A DNA stretch of 64,000 nt from Erodium maritimum (lineage: Eukaryota > Streptophyta > Magnoliopsida > Geraniales > Geraniaceae): positions 4,030,001-4,094,000 of the forward strand of contig OY997589.1 in the NCBI GenBank assembly GCA_963921825.1, written 5' to 3'. Made by a program: the position numbers and the translations under genes. The first letter of the stretch is position 1, and each line of letters begins with the position of its first letter. The notes beneath the pieces were generated by a model. The model saw only the letters and a list, made by a program, of their open reading frames with translations. It ran no database searches and was not told the DNA's origin. Positions 57,120-64,000 of this stretch are shown here, piece by piece.

Positions 57120-57610
57120 AAACGGCCCCCAAAGTGAGCGACAACCTGAGCCTTGACCCTTACAATATCAGAATTCTCCGTACCATTCTCTATCACCGAG
57201 AAGATATGGTTCTGCGACGCACGAGCCTAAGTTACCCGATGAAAATAGGTAGAATTACGATCCCCATCCCTGACCTATTTGACTCCGAACTTTTGCCTCC
57301 ACAAGATAGATCTCTGACTTCCGTAGAGGCTAACTAGGATGTGCAAAAAGCCCTTTCGGTCAGCTCTTCCTGAGATAGGTCTCTAGTGTCAGCCAGCATA
57401 CTGTATCAAAAACGTCAATACGCACCTCCAACTCCGAGATAGTAGTGTCGAGATGACCAAAAACCGCCTGATTCCACTCCCGTAGTTCACCTCTCAACGT
57501 TCTCAACTTGGTCCACCAAATGAACTCCGGATCTCCACGAACCACATAAGAGGACCAACGCTCACTCACAAACGGGAGGAACTCGTCGTGCTCGACCCAT
57601 GCGTCGATGA
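57120..57610 (-). pseudogene. LINE ORF2 fragment (endonuclease-RT linker)
   Basis: Minus-strand 57569-57360 reads SERWSSYVVRGDPEFIWWTK..LRGELREWNQAVFG-type sequence, the helical linker between endonuclease and reverse transcriptase of plant L1 elements. The continuation to about 57120 has stops. No flanking ORF2 parts are found. Confidence 0.68.
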
Positions 57611-58242
57611 ATTAGATGGGTCAGGGTCCTCAATCAACCCTCTCATCAACCAACATGATCGGAGAGGGACCGAGTGAGTCCTTTCTGAACAGGTCCAAAA
57701 AACATGCCGAGAAGCTCATGAGACAGAAAAAACCAATCAATACGACAACACTTAAAAAAGGGCGAAATCAGAATAAACGCCTATTGGCTAGTGAAAGATC
57801 AAATAATCTTACTATTAAAATAAAGCCACAAAACTCTTAATTGTCACCATGAAAATCCTTTTGACTATATCTCTCCTTAAGAACAAACCATGTAGAAATT
57901 CACTGCAATAAACAACACAGGCCCAACAGTGGTAATTAATATTCATAGATATCCAACATTCTCTGATACACATAATTAATTGTGGTTATTTACCTCTGCT
58001 TCAATTTTATATCCTCTGTTTTGTCTCGCAGGCCCTCCCTTCTCTACTTTACTTCTTTTCAAACCAAATCATTTAATGTCTAATCATCTCGAAAAAATAA
58101 TTAAACTTTACTTCAACTCTTATCATTTAAATGCTATTTTATGACTATTCCTCTATCCCAATTTAGTAATGCGAGAGCATTCACTATGAAGGTGGATTTA
58201 ATAGGTCAAATAAAAAACGAATTTTGAAGTGGGGATGGGACT

Positions 58243-58802
58243 CGGGGTGGGTATTGGGTGGTTAACCACTCAATAGAATTTTTTACGAATCCAATCCGAT
58301 ATTATCGGTTTGATATATTTTGGAACCAGTCTCATCCTAAAAATTCATTTTTTTACAGTGAAACCAACCAGTTCACTGACCGATTGGTTAGTGGTTTTAA
58401 CCAACCAACCACCTTACTACTTATAAGTATAAATTTAGATACAATAACTATACACATATTTTTATTCTAAGCCAAAACATATTACTACATTCTCCAAAAC
58501 AAAAGAAAACTTACATATAAGTCATCGTGTCCTATGTTAGCAATCCGTGTGACACAAAAGGGTGCTCATAGGCCATTCATCTATATTAGATCAGTGGTTA
58601 TTGTGAATCCACATGTATATGATGAACAATACCGGTTTGGTTGGTTAACCGATGGTTTGACGTTTCAAGAACCGACAACCAACCGTTAACTTTCCGGTTC
58701 GATCGTCAAGAACCCGCAACCAACCGTTTACTTTCCGGTTTCGGGTTTTCCGGTTGGTGGTGATTGGTTTTAGCGGTTTCGTTTTTTTTTGCCCACCCCT
58801 AG
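58243..58802. mobile_element. hAT-type non-autonomous element, 560 bp
   Basis: Perfect 8-bp target duplication ATGGGACT (58235-58242 and 58803-58810). Termini CGGGGTGGG and, inverted, CTAGGGGTGGGC. Subterminal regions rich in CCGGTT/AACCAACC. No transposase. Confidence 0.82.
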
Positions 58803-59210
58803 ATGGGACTATGAAGGCCAATTGATCTCGAAAACATCAAGTGTTTAAAAGAGATAAGAGAGGGAGGATTAAAAAAAAAGTCCCCCAAATCGACCGCTGA
58901 CAAATTATCACGTTAGAGAAGTAAAAATACCACATTTTTAGTACTTTTTAATTAAATCGACAACGTTTTCGATATCTAACGCGAATGCTCAAATTGTCCA
59001 AAATATGACAATAGTCATGTGTAAATTACAAAAATTCTTTTTGCCCATAAATAAGACGTATTCAATTCACGAATATTAAAATACATATTCTCTTACACAT
59101 AATTATTCTCCAACCTACTTACAAAAATGTTCAAATATAAGTTTCTAATCTAATTGAAGTCTACTTAACGGTGCTAAATCCACGTGCTTATTAATAAATG
59201 TCTCTTTAAA

Positions 59211-59222
59211 ATATATATAAAA
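59211..59222 (+). promoter_or_regulatory. TATA box of the receptor kinase gene
   Basis: ATATATATAAAAC lies about 270 bp upstream of the ATG. The leader between them is CT-rich, common for plant receptor kinases. Confidence 0.45.
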
Positions 59223-59490
59223 CAAAATTTTGGAATTTTCTGATGTTTTTGTTTTATTTTATTTGTTTTTACTCTGTTTATAGCCATTTCCTTTCATCAT
59301 CTCCATCCTCCGAATCCAACCTCTGAAACCAAAATCTTCAGGTCCCACTCCCTGTCACCGTCTTCTTCCTCCGTCCCCACCCATGTCTCCTCCTCCTCTT
59401 TCCTCAATACCACCACCGTCTCTGTATCACTCTCTGAATCGCTCCATTTCTTCAATCTCCATCTCCATAGCTGAGCATTAACCAGTAAAG

Positions 59491-62400
59491 ATGCTCTTTT
59501 TCCTCTTCTCTCTGCTCTTCCTCTCTCCCCACCTCGCTCTCTCCCTGACCCAGGACGGTCTCTACCTTCTCCAGGCCAAATCGTCCCTCTCCGACCCGAC
59601 CCACTTCCTCTCCTCGTGGATCCGCCGCGACCCGACCCCCTGCAACTGGACCGGCGTTGCCTGTGGCGATGGAGGCCGAGTCACCGGAATCAACCTCACC
59701 TCCGCCCAGATCGGCGGTGACTTCCCCTCCGTCCTCTGCCGCCTCCCTTCGTTATCTTACCTTTCTCTTCTCGACAACTCGATCGGCTCCTCCATAGCCG
59801 CCGTCGATTTCTCTGGCTGCTCGAACCTCACCTCTCTCATCCTCTCCTCGAATTACCTTGTGGGTTCGATTCCCAGTTCCCTCTCTCGAATCCCGAACCT
59901 GAAGTTGTTGGATCTGAGCGCTAATAACTTCTCCGGCGAGATTCCGGCGAGTTTCGGTGGGTTTCGGTACCTCGAGAGGCTGTCGCTCGTCGGGAACTTG
60001 TTGAACGGTACCGTGCCGTCGTTTCTCGGTAACTTGACGGCGCTCAGGGAGCTTTCGCTCGCGTATAACCCGTTCTCGCCGAGTCCGATTCCGGTTGAGT
60101 TCGGTGACCTCGCGAATCTCGAGGTTCTGTGGCTCGCCGGATGCAACCTTGTGGGTCACATTCCTCCGAGCTTGACTCGGCTCACTCGGCTGTGGAACTT
60201 GGACCTGTCGCTCAACGGACTCACTGGGTCGATTCCGAGTTCGATCAACGAGATGACGGGTCTGGTCCAGATTGAGCTCTTTAACAACTCTTTGTCCGGC
60301 GAGCTTCCGGTGAGGTGGTCCAATTTGACGGGATTCCGGCGGCTCGACGCGTCTATGAACCAACTGGTTGGCCCAATTCCGGACGAGCTTTGCGGGTTGC
60401 CGCTCGATTCTCTGGTTCTGTATGACAATCGGCTTTATGGGTCCTTGCCGGAGAGCATAGCTCGGTCGCCGAACTTGCTTGAGCTCAAATTGTTCAACAA
60501 TAAGCTCACCGGGAAGTTACCAAGCGAATTGGGAAAGAACTCGTGGTTGAGCCATGTTGACATCTCCTACAATGGATTCTCCGGCGAAATCCCCCAGCAT
60601 TTGTGCGAAAAAGGAGCTCTGGAGCAGCTTATACTGATCTACAATGAGTTTTCCGGGGAGATTCCGGCGAGCCTTGGCGAATGCCAGAGCTTAAAGAGGT
60701 TAAGGCTGAGGAACAACCAGCTCTCCGGCTCTGTTCCTGAAGGCTTATGGGGTCTTCCCCATGTGTACTTGCTCGAGCTTGTTGAGAATTCCCTCTCTGG
60801 GGAAATCTCGAACAAGGTCTCTACAGCTTACAATCTTTCGGTTTTGTTGCTCTCCAAGAATCAATTTTCCGGGTCAATCCCAGATGGGATTGGATCAATT
60901 TCCAATCTTGTTGAGTTTTCCGGTGATGAAAATAGGTTCACAGGTGAAATTCCGGTGGCTTTGGTGAAACTGGCTCAATTGGCTAAGCTTGATCTTAGTA
61001 GCAATAAGCTTTCTGGTGGATTTCCCAAGGGAATTCATGGTTGGAAGAAGCTCAACGAGCTTAACTTAGCCAACAATAGTTTATCTGGGAATATCCCTGA
61101 TGAAATCGGAACCTTGCCTGTGCTTAATTATCTCGATCTCTCCATGAATCACTTCTCTGGTAGAATCCCAATCGAGTTGCAGGATTTGAATCTTAACGTG
61201 CTCAATTTATCGAGCAACTTGCTCTCTGGGGACATCCCTCCTCTCTATGCCAACGAGGGTTACAAGGCCAGCTTCCTAGGCAATCCAGGCTTATGCGGTG
61301 ACATCAATGGCCTTTGTGCTAGAACAGGAGATAGTAAGAATGAAGGTTACGTGTGGATACTGAGAGCGATATTCATACTTGCTGGCTTAGTTTTTGTTAT
61401 CGGGATTCTTTGGTTCTATCTCAAGTATAGACGTTTCAAAACTGTCAAGAGTGGAGTTGCTTTATCGAAGTGGATGTCGTTCCATAAGCTTGGTTTCAGT
61501 GAATACGAAATCGTCGATTGCCTCCAAGAAGACAATGTGATTGGAAGTGGAGCTTCCGGGAAAGTCTACAAAGTTGTTCTTAGCAACAATGAAGTAGTTG
61601 CAGTGAAGAAGCTGTGGGGGGCATCGAAGAAAGGCGAAGAAAGTTCAGAGAAAGATGGGTATGAAGTTGAAGTTGAGACCTTGGGGAAGATAAGGCACAA
61701 GAACATAGTGAGGTTATGGTGTTGCTGTAACACCGATGACTGCAAGCTTCTGGTTTATGAATACATGGCAAATGGAAGCTTAGGGGACTTGCTGCATAGT
61801 AAGAAGGGAGGCTCTTTGGATTGGCCAACGAGGCATAAGATAGCTCTTGGTGCTGCTGAAGGGCTCTCTTATTTGCATCATGATTGCGCTCCTCCGATAG
61901 TTCATAGGGATGTGAAATCGAACAACATATTGTTGGATGAAGAGTTTGGAGCTAAAGTTGCAGACTTTGGACTTGCCAAAATAGTCCAAGGTGTAGGCAA
62001 AGGGGCGGAGCCTATGTCTGTCATTGCCGGTTCATGTGGCTACATTGCACCAGGTTCGTAACATGTTTCTGAATGATATATGTCCATATTAGTAGTTTCG
62101 GTATATTATAAATCTAACATGAATCGTTTTGTCTATTGCTCATTTGTGCATTTTTGGCTGCATATAGACATAGTTTCATCTGTTAAATAGATCTAAAGAT
62201 TGGTTCAAACCAGTTTACCTTATGGGTTAGCTTATGAGTTAATTGCAAATATCTATTCCTACCATATGTCTTTTGCAACTTTAAACTTTTGCATCTAGTT
62301 ACCTTCCCTTTAAAAATCACACGTATCAGAAATGACGAAAAATGCCCTCGACCCTTGTCTCAAAAAAGACTTCATAACTACCAAAAACATTTTGATTAGA

Positions 62401-63031
62401 TGTAAAAGATGTCTTTAAAGATGAAAATATTAAGAAGAAAAATGGTATTTTTTGACATTATGGCGGGGTGTTTTCGTCATCTTTGATGAAAAAGAGTTAT
62501 TTGTGATCTTTTGAAAGTTTGAAGTTGAGAATAGTCATGTGTAAAAGATGTGTAGTACACAATACCCATATGCTATTAACCCTTAACTTATTGTTCATGA
62601 TTCATGACTTGTCCATTCTCTTTCAAATGGCTGCAGAATATGCATACACGCTTAAAGTGACCGAAAAGAGCGATATCTACAGCTTCGGAGTGGTGATACT
62701 GGAGTTGGTAACGGGAAGACTTCCTACTGATCCAGAGTTTGGGGAGAAGGATTTGGTGAAGTGGGTCTTATCAACCCTGGACCAGAAAGGGGTCGAACAT
62801 GTGCTGGACCCCAAACTCAATTCCTCTTACAAGGACGAAATCTGCAGGGTCCTTGAGATAGCCCTTATGTGCACAAGCTCACTCCCCATTAACCGCCCGT
62901 CCATGAGAAGGGTTGTGACAATGCTGCAGGAGGCAGCCGGTGCAGAGATCTCGCCAAGATTGGAAACGAAAGACGGGAAGCTCTCGCCTTATTACCATCA
63001 AGACACAGACGATCAAGCAAGTGTAGTCTGA
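59491..63031 (+). CDS. LRR receptor-like kinase, HAESA-LIKE 1 (HSL1) type
   Basis: Two exons, 59491-62053 and 62637-63031, give 985 residues, close to HAESA/HSL1 (about 1000). Signal peptide 1-18; LRRNT domain with CNWTGVAC; about 20 plant-type LRRs (to about residue 590); transmembrane helix about 622-642; kinase domain with Gly-loop GSGASGKVYKV (about 683), VAVKKLW, HRDVKSNN (about 805), DFGLAK (about 825), and APE split by the intron (Glu 855). It is an RD kinase with all catalytic residues, so presumably active. HAESA-clade receptors perceive IDA/CLE-type peptides with SERK co-receptors at the plasma membrane, controlling abscission, stomata and growth. The C-terminal YYHQDTDDQASVV matches the HSL1 tail style. 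The single intron interrupting the activation segment is typical of this clade. Confidence 0.95.
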
Positions 63032-64000
63032 AACCTGGTACCATCAAGGCCATAGGTAACATCCATCCCCGTAAATGTAGGCTAGCGATTTCTCATTGTA
63101 AAGAAAATGAGAGTGTGTTCATGGCTCATATAATATGTGTTGTAGACTATGTAATGTTGTTATTACCGGTTGGTTATGTATCATTTTTTTCATCCACCCG
63201 CACCTGCTTCCAAGCAGATGTATCCATTGGTATTCGAACCTCTGACCTCAAAAAAGGGGAAGAGCTCTCTGACCACCGTCAATTGGTTATGTATGATTGG
63301 ATTGATTAATCTGAAATCTGGGATGAATATAATGTTTTTGGATCTTTGTTTCATCATCTGGGTTTCAAGTTCTGTCTTGTGGGGGACACCTTTACATGGG
63401 AGTTAATGTTTGGTTGTTGCATGTCTTGTGTCTAGTCATTTTAGACAATTTAGTGAGCTGGGTCCTTCTGGTTATGTTGGTTAGTTGATACAGTATATAG
63501 AGGGTGGCAAGCTCTAGTATTCTATGTTCTAGGAATTTGGAAGATGGGTGTCCCCAAATGTTTGACTTTTGAGACCTTGTGTATTGAAGGCTAAGACAAG
63601 GACAAGAACAGTTTATTTCAGGTGGGTCATGGCTTCATGGACAGTGACACTGGTTTTCATTTGGGATACTGTATCTTATTTTCCGTCTTAACTGTATTTG
63701 ACCTTTCGTTCCACTATCTATCTATCAATTTTCAAAAAACTTTAGAACTTGTGTAAAGATGAGGGTAAATGTCATTTCTTAGCTTTCATTTTTACCTTAT
63801 TTGCAAGTCCTAACTACGGTCAACTTTGTATTTGCTAATCTACCAAAAATTTACGCATTCACAAGTGCATTTTAGAGGTGGGGTACTCATACATATGTTT
63901 CCATGAAATCATGCAAATTTCGTTACCTTTACGCTACTTTCTATAAAAATTTGATAAGTCATAGTTAAGAAGTGAAACCAAAAATCGATCACTATTAAGA
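63032..64000. other. 3' flank of the receptor kinase gene
   Basis: Presumed 3' UTR, then intergenic sequence. On the minus strand near 63220-63300 a tRNA-like stretch with GGTTCGAATACC suggests a SINE head. No other gene to the window end. Confidence 0.45.

Noticed and set aside
59752-60363. 203-codon minus-strand open frame over the receptor kinase
   Set aside because: Antisense shadow of the repetitive, GC-rich LRR coding region.
1-64000. CRISPR arrays, bacterial operons, rRNA genes, integrated viral genomes
   Set aside because: No regularly spaced repeats of CRISPR type, no rRNA sequence, and no viral movement, coat or replicase motifs were seen. The only retroelement proteins are gypsy Gag, LINE ORF1 and LINE RT.

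Overview
This is a nuclear genome window from a flowering plant, very probably a eudicot. The evidence is plant-specific gene families (TAXIMIN peptide, DMP/DUF679 protein, HAESA-type LRR receptor kinase, patatin-like lipase, CYP85-clan P450s), GT-AG introns with AT-rich interiors, and dense plant-type transposons. I cannot name the species.

Layout. 1-18.9 kb is a transposon bed. It opens with a complete, very young, gag-only LTR retrotransposon (19-8192, CGACA target duplication) nested in a decayed Ty3/gypsy gag. Then come a one-ended PIF/Harbinger transposase pseudogene, a short LINE, a TRIM, an hAT-like element, a poly(A) retroposon with a 1.2-kb foldback element nested in it, and a GC-rich unclassified repeat. 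19.4-43.0 kb is the gene-bearing part: TAXIMIN-like peptide gene (+), two tandem CYP716/CYP728-type P450 genes (-), a DMP gene (-) and a seven-exon patatin-like gene (-). Their introns carry SINEs, LINE tails, foldback elements and duplications. 43.4-58.8 kb is again mostly transposon debris, including a 2.5-kb solo LTR from a relative of the first retrotransposon (45108-47631, TATTT duplication) and several LINE fragments. 59.2-63.0 kb holds a complete HAESA-LIKE/HSL1-type receptor kinase gene (+).

The genes do not form a pathway. The two P450s are a tandem duplicate pair with the same exon plan, except that the left-hand intron set lacks one intron present in the other copy. That extra intron (31088-31390) is flanked by a 13-bp direct repeat containing AG|GT, so removing it restores exactly the exon length of the paralogue. 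It is a strong candidate for intron gain by insertion.

Other points of interest are the gag-only (TR-GAG) element, whose LTR promoter combines site II (TGGGCC) motifs with a telo-box; non-canonical splice donors in the patatin-like gene; and an intronic foldback element carrying an apparently captured coding fragment.
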